A stretch of 64,000 nt of DNA, taken from NCBI GenBank assembly GCA_900315065.1, contig OMXQ01000005.1, positions 27,530 to 91,529 on the forward strand, read 5' to 3'. This DNA comes from an uncultured Erysipelotrichaceae bacterium (GTDB taxonomy: Bacteria; Bacillota_I; Bacilli_A; Erysipelotrichales; Erysipelotrichaceae). Positions 52,936 through 61,684 of this stretch are shown one piece after another. The notes beneath the pieces were generated by a model. The model ran no database searches and was not told the origin of the DNA. It saw only the letters and a program-made list of their open reading frames with translations. How positions within the stretch are numbered: the first letter of the stretch is position 1; every line of letters starts with the position of its first letter. The position numbers and the translations under genes were made by a program.

Positions 52936-53294
52936 TTTTTATCTCCCCTCTGACGAAGCGGGCAGAGATTTTCTTCCTGGTGGACAGCTGCCCAGGAAAA
53001 GATGGATTCCAGAATCGGAACGGCACTTTTCCCTTTTTCCGTCAATGAATATTCGACCCTCATCGGTACTTCGTTATAGCTTTTCCTTTGTACAAGATCG
53101 TCTCTGACCATTTCTTTCAAAGAGGAAGAAAGGACCGTATCACTTAATAAGGGAAAGTGTTTCTTCAGCTCGGAAAAGCGCATGGATTCTTTTTCGTGCA
53201 AAGCACATACAATTCTGAGTTTCTATTTGCCGCCTAAAAGGGCCATGCTGTTTTCCAGAGGACAGATCATTTTTTCGTTTTCCAATGTCGTCAT
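52932..53294 (-). pseudogene. HxlR-family regulator interrupted by an amber codon
   Basis: In frame from ATG 53294 the sequence reads ENEKMICPLENSMALLGGK, then TAG (53223-53225, codon 24), then KLRIVCALHEKESMRFSELKKHFP and the rest of a winged-helix HxlR protein. The stop replaces the conserved tryptophan of the GGKW motif, a single TGG-to-TAG change. An internal ATG (53201) could still give an 89-aa fragment without the first helix. HxlR proteins usually sense redox or electrophilic stress with the Cys near the N-terminus. It heads the tat operon and probably once regulated it. Confidence 0.8.
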
Positions 53295-53362
53295 ATTCTT
53301 TAACGAGGGTATTTTAGCATACTAAGTTTTTCATAGTTCCTTATAACGATATTAGTTAGCAC

Positions 53363-53394
53363 AGACACAAAAGAAAAACAGAGGTTTCCCTCTG
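53363..53394 (-). terminator. Terminator after uxuB
   Basis: On the minus strand CAGAGG pairs with CCTCTG around GAAA, followed by TTTTTCTTTT. It lies 30 bp after the uxuB stop. Confidence 0.8.
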
Positions 53395-53423
53395 CTTCTC
53401 TGATTTGATTGGATTGCTTGGAA

Positions 53424-55037
53424 TTACTTGTTAACTGCTTCGTGGATTGTCTTTCTGATGGCACCCTTGCCATTGCAGAGCTTGACGAAGTCATTGAGAA
53501 CCTTGTCGGCTAAGCCTGCTTCATAGAGATCAACACCGAAGATAGCTGTGTTGTGCAGCAGATCTGCCAATACCTTTTCTGCTTCTTCTCTTGTAGTTGT
53601 TCCGTCTGTCTTCAGACCGCTCAGCTTGGCTGTCAGGTCAGCTGCTAATGGATCCGGGGAGAGTTCAAACTTGCTGCCGTTGTCATCTACAGCCAGGAGG
53701 TATCTTAACCAGCCTGCTTCAACTAACGGAATCATGTTGAGCTTGTCAGTGTCCTTGTTTGCCATGTAGGACTTGATTGTTTCACCATATCTGATCGCCA
53801 GCTTTCTGGATGTATCCGTAGCGATTCTCTGAGGAGTATCAGGCATGAACGGGTTAGGGATTCTCTTTTCAACAACGGTATCGATGAATTCCTTCGGATT
53901 GATGATCTTCGGATCTGTAACAACCGGCAGACCTTCTGTATAGCCCAGAGTCTTAACCAGCTTGAGGAGGTCTTCATCCTTCATTTCTTCAGAGATTCTT
54001 GTATAGCCTAACAGGCAGCCGTATACAGCAAGTGCTGTGTGCAGTGGGTTCAGGCAGGTTGTAACCTTCATTCTTTCTACCTGGTTGACAGTGTCTCTTG
54101 TTGTGAAGATGACGCCGGCTTTTTCCAGAGCAGGTCTTCCGTTCGGGAAGTCATCTTCAATGACCAGGTATTCGCTTTCTTCACTGTTGACAAATGGAGC
54201 GATGAAGGTGTGTCTGCTTGTTTCAGCAGGAGTCAGATCCAGGTCGTCCTTTGCCAGCATTGCTTCTACTGTCTTGTCAGGTCTGGGAGTGATCTTATCG
54301 ATCATGGACCATGGGAAGGAAACCTTGGACTTTACATAAGTTCTGAAGTCTTCTTCAACGAGCTTGTTATCGCACCATGCATTGACATAAGGCATAACAG
54401 CATTGTAGAGCTTTTCACCATTGTGAGAACAGTTATCCATGGAGACAAGAGCTAACGGAGCACCAGACTTCTTGAATCTTGTGTAAATCAGTGCTGTCAG
54501 CTTGCCAAGATAAGACTGCGGTTTGTCTTCAGGACTCTTTGCAAAGTCATCAGAAACATCCTTTCTGTAATTTCCGTCTGCACCCTTGAGGTCATAGCCC
54601 TTTTCAGTAATGGAGAAAGAAACCATCTGCAGGGAAGGATTTGCGAAGATTTCCCTGAGTCTGTTGAATTCATCTTCCCGGTTGGAATCCATGATGCAGG
54701 ATTCAGCGATAGAACCAATGACTGTCTTGTCAATGGTGCCGTCTGCCTTCAGGGTAACCAGAACGGACAGGTTGTCATGAGGACGATAGGACTTTTCAAC
54801 GATTTCATAGTCGAAGCCATCAGCTGCGATCAGACCTGTTTCAGCTTCTCCCTGGTTCAGCAGTCTCTGCATCAGATTTGCCTGGAAGGCACGGAAGATG
54901 TTGCCGGCGCCGAAGTGAATCCAGGTCGGATTCTTCTTTGTCTTTTCAATCATTTCACTTCTGTTGAAGTGAGGCATGTCATAGCCTGCTTTTTCCCAGG
55001 CAGTTGTATCCTGAATACCCTTTTCTGTTAAGATCAT
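53424..55037 (-). CDS. uxuB: Mannitol dehydrogenase family, fructuronate reductase
   Basis: A 537-aa polyol/uronate dehydrogenase. The N-terminal Rossmann segment begins WIHFGAGNIFRAFQANLMQRLL (about 38-59). The long-chain mannitol-dehydrogenase core includes the K-x-x-x-x-N-x-x-H element seen as MKVTTCLNPLHTALAVYGCL. With the mannonate dehydratase directly upstream, it is best read as fructuronate reductase (D-mannonate oxidoreductase), the step that reduces D-fructuronate to D-mannonate with NADH. The 19-bp spacing from uxuA supports one operon. Confidence 0.88.
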   Translation of the reverse strand: MILTEKGIQDTTAWEKAGYDMPHFNRSEMIEKTKKNPTWIHFGAGNIFRAFQANLMQRLLNQGEAETGLIAADGFDYEIVEKSYRPHDNLSVLVTLKADGTIDKTVIGSIAESCIMDSNREDEFNRLREIFANPSLQMVSFSITEKGYDLKGADGNYRKDVSDDFAKSPEDKPQSYLGKLTALIYTRFKKSGAPLALVSMDNCSHNGEKLYNAVMPYVNAWCDNKLVEEDFRTYVKSKVSFPWSMIDKITPRPDKTVEAMLAKDDLDLTPAETSRHTFIAPFVNSEESEYLVIEDDFPNGRPALEKAGVIFTTRDTVNQVERMKVTTCLNPLHTALAVYGCLLGYTRISEEMKDEDLLKLVKTLGYTEGLPVVTDPKIINPKEFIDTVVEKRIPNPFMPDTPQRIATDTSRKLAIRYGETIKSYMANKDTDKLNMIPLVEAGWLRYLLAVDDNGSKFELSPDPLAADLTAKLSGLKTDGTTTREEAEKVLADLLHNTAIFGVDLYEAGLADKVLNDFVKLCNGKGAIRKTIHEAVNK

Positions 55038-55056
55038 TGTTATTTACCTTCTTTTC

Positions 55057-56130
55057 TTACTTATTATTGTTTGCTTTTCTGCATGCTTCCCAGAGGCCGC
55101 AGATGTATGCAGCACCAAGTGCTCTGTCATAGAGACCATAGCCAGGCATTGCCTTTTCGTCCCAGATCATTCTGCCGTGGTCTGGTCTGATTGGTCCTTC
55201 AAAGCCGATGTCCTGCAGAGCCTTGACGATTTCATACATATCGAATGTACCGTCTTCGCTTAAGTGAGCTGCTTCCTGGAAGTCCAGAGGAGAGTTGAAC
55301 TTGAGGTTTCTGACGTGGGCGAAATGAATTCTGCCCTTGAGGCTTCTGATCATATCCGGCAGATCATTCTTTAAGCTTGTGCCGTAAGAACCGGAGCAGA
55401 ATGTAACGCCGTTATGGACATCATCAACTGCATTCATGAGACGCAGGATCTTTTCCTTGGATGTGATGATTCTTGGAAGACCGAATACAGGCCAGGCAGG
55501 ATCATCCGGATGAATAGCCATCTTGATGTCATACTTATTGCAGACAGGCATGATAGCTTTCAGGAAATAAACCAGGTTCTGGAAGAGCTGTTCTTCATCA
55601 ATGTCCTTGTAGAGTTCAAAGAGTTCCTTGACGTGAGCCATTCTTTCAGGTTCCCAGCCCGGCATAACAGTGCCGTTCATATCAGAGGAGATGGAAGCGA
55701 ACATCTTGTCCGGATCCAGAGCATCAACAGCTTCCTGTGTATAAGCTAATACTGTGGAACCGTCGTCTCTCTTTCTGGCCAGTTCTGTTCTTGTCCAGTC
55801 GAAGACAGGCATGAAATTGTAGCATACCAGATGGATGTCTTCCTTGCCCAGGTTTTCCAGAGTCTGGATATAAGTTTCGATATCCTTGTCACGGTCAGCT
55901 GTACCAGCCTTGATGGCATCAGAAACGTTGACAGATTCAATACCTGCAAAATGAAGACCTGCATCTTCAACTTCCTTCTTCATGGCATGGATTTCTTCCT
56001 GTGTCCAAAGTTCACCAGGCAGCTTGTCATAGAGAGTTGTGATGATGCCTGTTACGTAGCGGATCTGTCTGATCTGCTTGAGGGTGATGGTATCGTGCTT
56101 GGAGCCGTACCAGCGGAATGTCATTTCCAT
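55057..56130 (-). CDS. uxuA: Mannonate dehydratase
   Basis: A 357-aa TIM-barrel enzyme that dehydrates D-mannonate to 2-keto-3-deoxygluconate. The start at 56130 (MEMTFRWYGSKHDTITLKQI) is chosen because GGAGAAAA precedes it and this is the conserved N-terminus; the longer in-frame start is not supported. Metal and active-site regions include KMAIHPDDPAWPVFGLPRI, FCSGSYGT and RPDHGRMIW. It is the first gene of the uxuAB operon, divergent from an AraC regulator. Confidence 0.93.
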   Translation of the reverse strand: MEMTFRWYGSKHDTITLKQIRQIRYVTGIITTLYDKLPGELWTQEEIHAMKKEVEDAGLHFAGIESVNVSDAIKAGTADRDKDIETYIQTLENLGKEDIHLVCYNFMPVFDWTRTELARKRDDGSTVLAYTQEAVDALDPDKMFASISSDMNGTVMPGWEPERMAHVKELFELYKDIDEEQLFQNLVYFLKAIMPVCNKYDIKMAIHPDDPAWPVFGLPRIITSKEKILRLMNAVDDVHNGVTFCSGSYGTSLKNDLPDMIRSLKGRIHFAHVRNLKFNSPLDFQEAAHLSEDGTFDMYEIVKALQDIGFEGPIRPDHGRMIWDEKAMPGYGLYDRALGAAYICGLWEACRKANNNK

Positions 56131-56261
56131 AATCTTTTTTCTCCTTATTTTTTGTTTGTACTGTACTTTTGTACTGACAATTGCATTATAGGAAAAGTTT
56201 ATTTTTTCTTCGATTGTCAATATTGTTTCCCATATTGCAAAAGTTGCGATATGATTTTTTT
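56131..56261. promoter_or_regulatory. Divergent control region of uxuAB and the AraC gene
   Basis: This 131-bp AT-rich region holds the promoters of both operons. A partial inverted repeat ATATTGCAAAAGTTGCGATAT (56232-56252) lies close to the AraC start and is a plausible regulator site. No exact -35/-10 pair could be fixed with confidence. Confidence 0.4.
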
Positions 56262-57158
56262 ATGATGAAAATACGTGCTCAGTTTTCCTCGCGTCAGTAC
56301 ATGCTCAACGAGGACTATGAAATTTATTATTATTCTGATCTTCATTTTTCCCCGGTTGCCATGCACAACCATAATTACTATGAGTTTTATCTGTTCTGCC
56401 AGGGTAAAGTTACCTTGTATGTCGGAAAACAGAAGATTTCCTTACAGGCAGGAGATCTGATCATTGTCCCGCCGGGGGTACCGCATCATCTGGATGTGGA
56501 AGATCCTTCGGTTCCTTACCGCCGCTTTATTTTCTGGATTTCCAAGCGCTTCGTCGCAGATTTAACAGAAAAAAGCACAGACTATATCTGGCTTCTGCAG
56601 GAAGCTGGCGTTCAGGGCAGACACGTCTTTCATATGAATCAGGAAAGCTTTCAGAGAGTCCAGGCAGAGATGATCAATTTACTGGAAGAATTGAACGTAG
56701 AAAGATACGGGTCTGAAGAAGCTGCTTCTTTACGCGTGCATTCCTTATTATTAACGATGAACAGAACCATTTATGAACAGGAAAATCCTTCGGTAAGAGC
56801 TGAAGGAGATGATCTCTTTGCAAATGTTGTTACGTATGTGGAAGCTCACCTGAATGAAAATCTGAGTCTTGAAAAACTTGCGGATGTTTTTTATCTGTCC
56901 CGTTTCTATATTGCCCATGCTTTCAAGGAAACCCTTGGTATTTCCCTGCACCAGTTTATCTTGAAAAAACGCCTGCGGGCTGCTGCAGACGCATTATTAG
57001 ACGGGGAAGGGGCTGCTTCGATTTATCCACAGCTCGGCTTCAGTGATTATTCCAGTTTCTACCGTGCTTTCAAAAAGGAATACGGGCTTTCTCCTAAAGC
57101 CTATCAGGATGTGTATTGCCGGGATCCTGGTGTTTCTTCCGATACGCAGTCGGCGTAG
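56262..57158 (+). CDS. AraC-family regulator with cupin domain
   Basis: A 298-aa regulator. The start at 56262 (MMKIRAQFSSRQY) is chosen; the longer frame from 56181 lies in the intergenic promoter region. An N-terminal cupin sensor domain (HNHNYYEFYLFCQGKVTLYV ... GDLIIVPPGVPHHL) is followed by two AraC helix-turn-helices: LEKLADVFYLSRFYIAHAFKE and IYPQLGFSDYSSFYRAFKKEYG. It faces uxuA and most likely activates the uronate genes in response to a glucuronate-derived ligand. Its 3' end overlaps the convergent AraC gene by 65 bp. Confidence 0.88.
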   Translation: MMKIRAQFSSRQYMLNEDYEIYYYSDLHFSPVAMHNHNYYEFYLFCQGKVTLYVGKQKISLQAGDLIIVPPGVPHHLDVEDPSVPYRRFIFWISKRFVADLTEKSTDYIWLLQEAGVQGRHVFHMNQESFQRVQAEMINLLEELNVERYGSEEAASLRVHSLLLTMNRTIYEQENPSVRAEGDDLFANVVTYVEAHLNENLSLEKLADVFYLSRFYIAHAFKETLGISLHQFILKKRLRAAADALLDGEGAASIYPQLGFSDYSSFYRAFKKEYGLSPKAYQDVYCRDPGVSSDTQSA

Positions 57159-58314
57159 TACCGGTTGTTTCCTTAAAATATCTGGAGAAGTATTTGAAGT
57201 TCGGCATGCCGTTTCTTGCGGCAATTTCATTGATATGATCTTTTGTCGTAATCAGTTCTTCTTTGATATGGATTAATCTTTCCTGATTGAGTTTTTCCGT
57301 AAATGTAGAGCCAGTTTCCTGATTAAATGCAGTGGAAAGACGGGAAGCCGAAACACCCAGGGCATTTGCCAGCAGGGTCAGGGATAAGTCATCCTGCCAG
57401 CTGTTGTGCAGGGCATACAGGACGGAAATAATATCTGCGCTGTATCTTTTCTGCGGCATTTCTTCAAATAAAATAGAAACACATTCTTTGAGATACTTCA
57501 GATACTCATCAATAAATGGAAAACTGTGCGGTTTCTGGATATTCAGGTCGATTTTATATTGTGTGCAGTATTCCAGAAAAATTGTATTGATAAAGTCACC
57601 TGCATATTGGAGATCTGCTTCTGATAATGTTTTCCGGATAATTTTGTTGAAAATCATCTGCAGGTCATTCTGTGCATCTGCTTCTGTTGGTCTGCATAAG
57701 TCCTTCCGGAAACGGGAAAGGGCAGAATGAAGAAGCAGCGGGTTCAGATTGGAAGGAGAAATAACCTCTTTTGAGAAAGCCTTGATGTCAGGCCGGTAAT
57801 AAGCATAATTGTTCAATCTTCTGGCTTCTTCAAAAGCCAGGTGCAATGAAGTAACACCTGAATAACAGGAAGAAACAGAGGTTGCCGCAAAACTCTTGTT
57901 GGGAGAATGAGAGAACTTCTGATAGGTATCATCTATTTTCTTTGCGATGACAAGCGGGGAAGGTGACTCTTCAGAAGGCGTAAAGAAGAAACCGTATTGT
58001 CTTGAATTATCGACTTCAATGGAAAACTCGTAATAACGGCACTTTGCTTCATCAAAGATCTTTTTCAATTCTCTGACTGTGGAAAAAGAACGATGCAGAT
58101 CCGAAGAGAAGACTTCGGAAGTGTGTACCACTTTATAGCGCTTGGGAAGACCGCAGATCATGAAATAGTAGCAGTTAATATCAAAGTCCGGTTTTTCATG
58201 AATGGAACGGAAAACACGCTCAATCATAAAATCACGGTTATCCATCAGGCAGTAGTTGAAAAGAATGCCGTCATTGAGTTTCTCATTTTCCTGTTCGGTC
58301 AGTTCGTTCTTCAT
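57094..58314 (-). CDS. AraC-family regulator with large N-terminal sensor region
   Basis: A 406-aa protein. The last 100 residues are an AraC DNA-binding domain (LTLLANALGVSASRLSTAFNQETG and INEIAARNGMPNFKYFSRYFKETTGTTPTAYRK). The first 300 residues form a sensor region that I do not recognise. It has blocks similar to the middle of YesN-type regulators (SSCYSGVTSLHLAFEEARRLNNY). It faces the PTS/beta-glucuronidase operon and probably controls it. The two AraC genes overlap tail to tail by 65 bp, so convergent transcripts would be antisense to each other. Confidence 0.85.
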   Translation of the reverse strand: MKNELTEQENEKLNDGILFNYCLMDNRDFMIERVFRSIHEKPDFDINCYYFMICGLPKRYKVVHTSEVFSSDLHRSFSTVRELKKIFDEAKCRYYEFSIEVDNSRQYGFFFTPSEESPSPLVIAKKIDDTYQKFSHSPNKSFAATSVSSCYSGVTSLHLAFEEARRLNNYAYYRPDIKAFSKEVISPSNLNPLLLHSALSRFRKDLCRPTEADAQNDLQMIFNKIIRKTLSEADLQYAGDFINTIFLEYCTQYKIDLNIQKPHSFPFIDEYLKYLKECVSILFEEMPQKRYSADIISVLYALHNSWQDDLSLTLLANALGVSASRLSTAFNQETGSTFTEKLNQERLIHIKEELITTKDHINEIAARNGMPNFKYFSRYFKETTGTTPTAYRKKHQDPGNTHPDRL

Positions 58315-58471
58315 AAATATCCTCTTGTTTTTCCCATGATAAAAAAATTGGGATATTGTGTCAATGCAAATTTACCTAGAATAATGGCGTCAGATGAAAA
58401 CGCTTACCCGGGTGCCGCGGACCAGGGAAGCATTCATCGGGGAAAAGATTATTATTGGAGGTCAGATTCAG

Positions 58472-59761
58472 ATGTCAGCTAAAGAAAAGACATTAGATTT
58501 CTTTGAAAAGATCCGTCCTGTCATCGATAAGATGGGTCAGAATGATTACTTACAGACTATCTCCGGCGCCATGATGAACACACTGGGCCCGGTTATGGTT
58601 GGTTCTATCGCAGTTATCTTACTTGCATTCCCGATCGAAGGCGTCAAGAACGCAATCGCAGCTGCCGGTCTCACACCGATTCTGGCTGCTGCCAATTCTC
58701 TTACAATCGGCTGCCTGGCATTGTATGTCGCATACCTGATTGCCAAGATCTTCGTTGAAAGAAGAGACCACGAAATGGACGGCACAATGGCTGGTATCCT
58801 TTCCATCATGTGCTTCCTGATCATGACACCGCTTGGAAAGACAGACGATCTCGGTACTGTTATTCCTACAAAGTGGCTGGGTGCTTCCGGTGTCTTCTCC
58901 GCAATGATCATTGCCTTCATCGTTGCTAACATCTTCATTTTCTTCAAGAAGAAGGGCTGGACAATCAAGATGCCTGAAGGCGTACCGCCGATGGTATCCA
59001 AGTCCTTTGAATCCCTGCTTTCTTCCATCGTTATTGGTCTGCTGTTCCTGGTTCTTTCCTGGTTGTTCTCCAAGACACCGGCAGGTTCCCTGCATCAGCT
59101 GATCTATACTGTCATTCAGATGCCTTTACAGGGTATCGGCGGATCCTTACCGGCTACTATCCTGACATCTTTCCTGATGCAGCTGCTGTGGTTCTTCGGT
59201 ATTCACGGTACAAACGTCATCGCGCCTATCGTTACACCGATCCGTATGGCACTGGACGTACAGAACCAGGAAGCTATGGTTGCTGGTGCAGCTTTACCTA
59301 ACATCGTCGGCAACGCATTCTTCTCCATCGTCTGCTGGGGCGGTTCCGCATTAGGTCTGGTTATGTTGATGCTCAAGTCCAAGTCCAAGCGTTTCAGAGA
59401 ACTCGGCAAGGTCGCTGTTGTTCCGGCTCTGTTCGGTATCACAGAACCAGTGATCTTTGGTACACCGCTGGTCTTCAACTTCACATTCTTCATTCCGTTT
59501 GTCTTCAACAACTCTATCAACCTGCTGCTGTCCTATTTCTTAACAGCCATCGGTGTTGTGCACAGATGTGCAGGTATCCAGCCGATCTTCGGTCTGCCGT
59601 TAGGCTTCCATGCAATGGTAGGCGGCCATTGGACAATCATTGTTCTGCAGCTTGTCATCCAGCTGGTACTTTCTCCGATTGAATGGTATCCTTGGTTTAA
59701 GATGGCAGAAAAGCAGATGTTGATTGAAGAAGCTGCTGATTCTGAATCTGAAGAAAAGTAA
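58472..59761 (+). CDS. PTS EIIC permease, lactose/cellobiose family
   Basis: A 429-aa membrane permease; the start at 58472 (MSAKEKTLDFFEKI) follows GGAGGTC. About ten membrane segments and the EIIC signature region (FFGIHGTNVIAPIVTPI; VPALFGITEPVIFGTPLVFN) place it in the CelB/lactose-type PTS-EIIC family. EIIC needs EIIA and EIIB partners, which are not in this window. It is followed after 19 bp by beta-glucuronidase, so the cargo is probably a glucuronide or glucuronate-containing sugar. Substrate is inferred from context only. Confidence 0.88.
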   Translation: MSAKEKTLDFFEKIRPVIDKMGQNDYLQTISGAMMNTLGPVMVGSIAVILLAFPIEGVKNAIAAAGLTPILAAANSLTIGCLALYVAYLIAKIFVERRDHEMDGTMAGILSIMCFLIMTPLGKTDDLGTVIPTKWLGASGVFSAMIIAFIVANIFIFFKKKGWTIKMPEGVPPMVSKSFESLLSSIVIGLLFLVLSWLFSKTPAGSLHQLIYTVIQMPLQGIGGSLPATILTSFLMQLLWFFGIHGTNVIAPIVTPIRMALDVQNQEAMVAGAALPNIVGNAFFSIVCWGGSALGLVMLMLKSKSKRFRELGKVAVVPALFGITEPVIFGTPLVFNFTFFIPFVFNNSINLLLSYFLTAIGVVHRCAGIQPIFGLPLGFHAMVGGHWTIIVLQLVIQLVLSPIEWYPWFKMAEKQMLIEEAADSESEEK

Positions 59762-59780
59762 TTGAGAGGAATAAATAAGT

Positions 59781-61580
59781 ATGCATAAGGATTCAATGCT
59801 GTATCCGCAGAGAAATCAGAAAAGATCTGATACGATTCTTGACGGTCTTTGGAAATTCAGCTTTGATCCGGCATCTTGTGGCGAAAAAGAAGGATGGCCG
59901 AACGGTCTTCCTTCTTTTGTCAAAATGCCGGTACCAGCCTCTTTCCAGGAAATGTTTACCGATATCCAAAGCCGTGAATACTGCGGTGACTACTGGTATG
60001 AAACAGACTTCTACCTGGATGAAAAGAAGGAAAACACAGACACTGTCATCCGTTTCGGTTCTGTCACCCATCGCTGCAAGGTTTTCCTCAACGGCAAATT
60101 AGTTGGGCAGCACGAAGGCGGCTTCCTGCCTTTCAATGTCGACATCAACGATGCCGCTAAATATGACGACGAGAACAAGCTTGTTCTTCTTGTCAATAAT
60201 GAATTAAGTGAAGAAATGCTGCCATGCGGGGCTACGGAAGTAAAACCGGATGGAAGAAAAGTTGCGCACGGCTACTTTGATTTCTTCAATTATTCAGGTA
60301 TCCATCGTTCTGTTCACTTATTGACGCTGCCGGCAGAAAGAATCGACAACTATGCAGTTTCTTTCACACTGGAAGAAAACAGAGCAGTTGTTCACTGCAC
60401 GGTTGAAACTGAAAGCAATGCCCAGGTTGTTATTGCCTTGAAGCAGGACGGCAAAGCTGCTGCACAGGAGCAGGGGAAAGAATGTGATCTGATTGTAGAA
60501 AACCCGCATCTCTGGGATACAAAAGACCCGTATCTCTATGAAATTGAACTCCAGCTTGTCAAAGACAATGAAGTACTTGATCTCTATCGTGACAAGATTG
60601 GTATCCGTACCATTGCCGTCAAGGGTACAAAGATCCTCCTCAATAACAAGCCGGTTTATCTCAAGGGATACGGCAAACATGAAGATGCGTCTATGTTTGG
60701 AAGAGGATTCAATTACGCAATTGCTGCCAGGGACTTTGCATGCATGAAGTGGAACGGAGCTAATTGTTTCCGTACTTCCCACTATCCATATGATGAAAAA
60801 TGGTACCAGATGGCGGATGAACAGGGCTTCCTGATCATTGATGAAGTACCTGCAGTCGGCATGATGCGTTCCATGCACAACTATGTAGCTGCCGGCTCAG
60901 GCGGCAAATATACAGGTTTCTTTGAAAGTGAAACAGTACCAAGACTGAAGAAAAGACACCTGGAAGCAGTGAAGGATATGATCAGGCGTGATCAGAATCA
61001 TCCTTCTGTCATTGCCTGGTCCTTGTTCAATGAACCGGAAACTACCAGTACTTATGCCCATGCTTATTTCAAGGACGTCTTCGATTATGCAAAGAAGATT
61101 GACCAGCAGGTTCGTCCTTGCACAGGTGCTTTTGAAAAGAACTCAAAGCCGGAACTCTGCCAGTGCTATATGCTGGTTGACTTCATGTGCTTCAACAGAT
61201 ACTACGGCTGGTATATCAGCGGCGGCGATCTGAAAGAAGCAGAAGAAAAATTCAGAGATGAACTCAGCAGATGGAGAGCCAAAAACCTCAACATCCCGTT
61301 TGTCTTCACGGAATTCGGCTGTGATACACTTGGTGATGTGCATGAACTCCCGGGCAGAATGTGGAGCCAGGAATACCAGAGAGAATATTATGAAATGTAC
61401 TTCAAGGTATTCAGAGATTATCCTGAAATCCAGGGTGAACTTGTGTGGAACTTCGCAGACTTTATGACCGGCCAGGCCATCATGAGAGTCGGCGGCAACC
61501 GCAAGGGCGTCTTTACCCGAGACAGACAGCCGAAGGATGCAGCATATATTCTCAAGCAGCATTGGGAATCCATTGAGTAA
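59781..61580 (+). CDS. uidA: Beta-glucuronidase (GH2)
   Basis: A 599-aa glycoside hydrolase family 2 enzyme. It has a jelly-roll domain (about 1-180), an Ig-like domain (180-275) and a TIM barrel. The acid/base Glu418 is in FNEPE and the nucleophile Glu511 is in FTEFG. N573 and K575 in GGNRKGVFTRDRQ form the NxK motif that binds the glucuronate carboxylate. The loop at 361-392 (MMRSMHNYVAAG ... VPRLKKR) is about as long as loop 1 of E. coli GusA, which would suit small aglycones such as drug or steroid conjugates. No signal peptide is present, so cleavage is cytosolic. Confidence 0.93.
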   Translation: MHKDSMLYPQRNQKRSDTILDGLWKFSFDPASCGEKEGWPNGLPSFVKMPVPASFQEMFTDIQSREYCGDYWYETDFYLDEKKENTDTVIRFGSVTHRCKVFLNGKLVGQHEGGFLPFNVDINDAAKYDDENKLVLLVNNELSEEMLPCGATEVKPDGRKVAHGYFDFFNYSGIHRSVHLLTLPAERIDNYAVSFTLEENRAVVHCTVETESNAQVVIALKQDGKAAAQEQGKECDLIVENPHLWDTKDPYLYEIELQLVKDNEVLDLYRDKIGIRTIAVKGTKILLNNKPVYLKGYGKHEDASMFGRGFNYAIAARDFACMKWNGANCFRTSHYPYDEKWYQMADEQGFLIIDEVPAVGMMRSMHNYVAAGSGGKYTGFFESETVPRLKKRHLEAVKDMIRRDQNHPSVIAWSLFNEPETTSTYAHAYFKDVFDYAKKIDQQVRPCTGAFEKNSKPELCQCYMLVDFMCFNRYYGWYISGGDLKEAEEKFRDELSRWRAKNLNIPFVFTEFGCDTLGDVHELPGRMWSQEYQREYYEMYFKVFRDYPEIQGELVWNFADFMTGQAIMRVGGNRKGVFTRDRQPKDAAYILKQHWESIE

Positions 61581-61610
61581 TTCATAATTCAAAATTAACA
61601 CGTACTATAT

Positions 61611-61640
61611 AAGATTCCTCTTCGCGGGGAATCTTTTTTA
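61611..61640 (+). terminator. Terminator after beta-glucuronidase
   Basis: AAGATTCC (61611-61618) pairs with GGAATCTT (61628-61635) and is followed by TTTTT. Confidence 0.8.
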
Positions 61641-61684
61641 CGACTTTCTGCTCTGGGCGTGAATGATAAAGCAGGAGGTTATTT

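Noticed and set aside
16127..53294. Recoding of TAG as an amino acid to explain two in-frame amber codons
   Set aside because: TAG ends several intact genes here, such as the UbiB-family gene (14989), the transglutaminase lipoprotein (33149) and the DUF5688-like gene (62398), so general reassignment does not fit.
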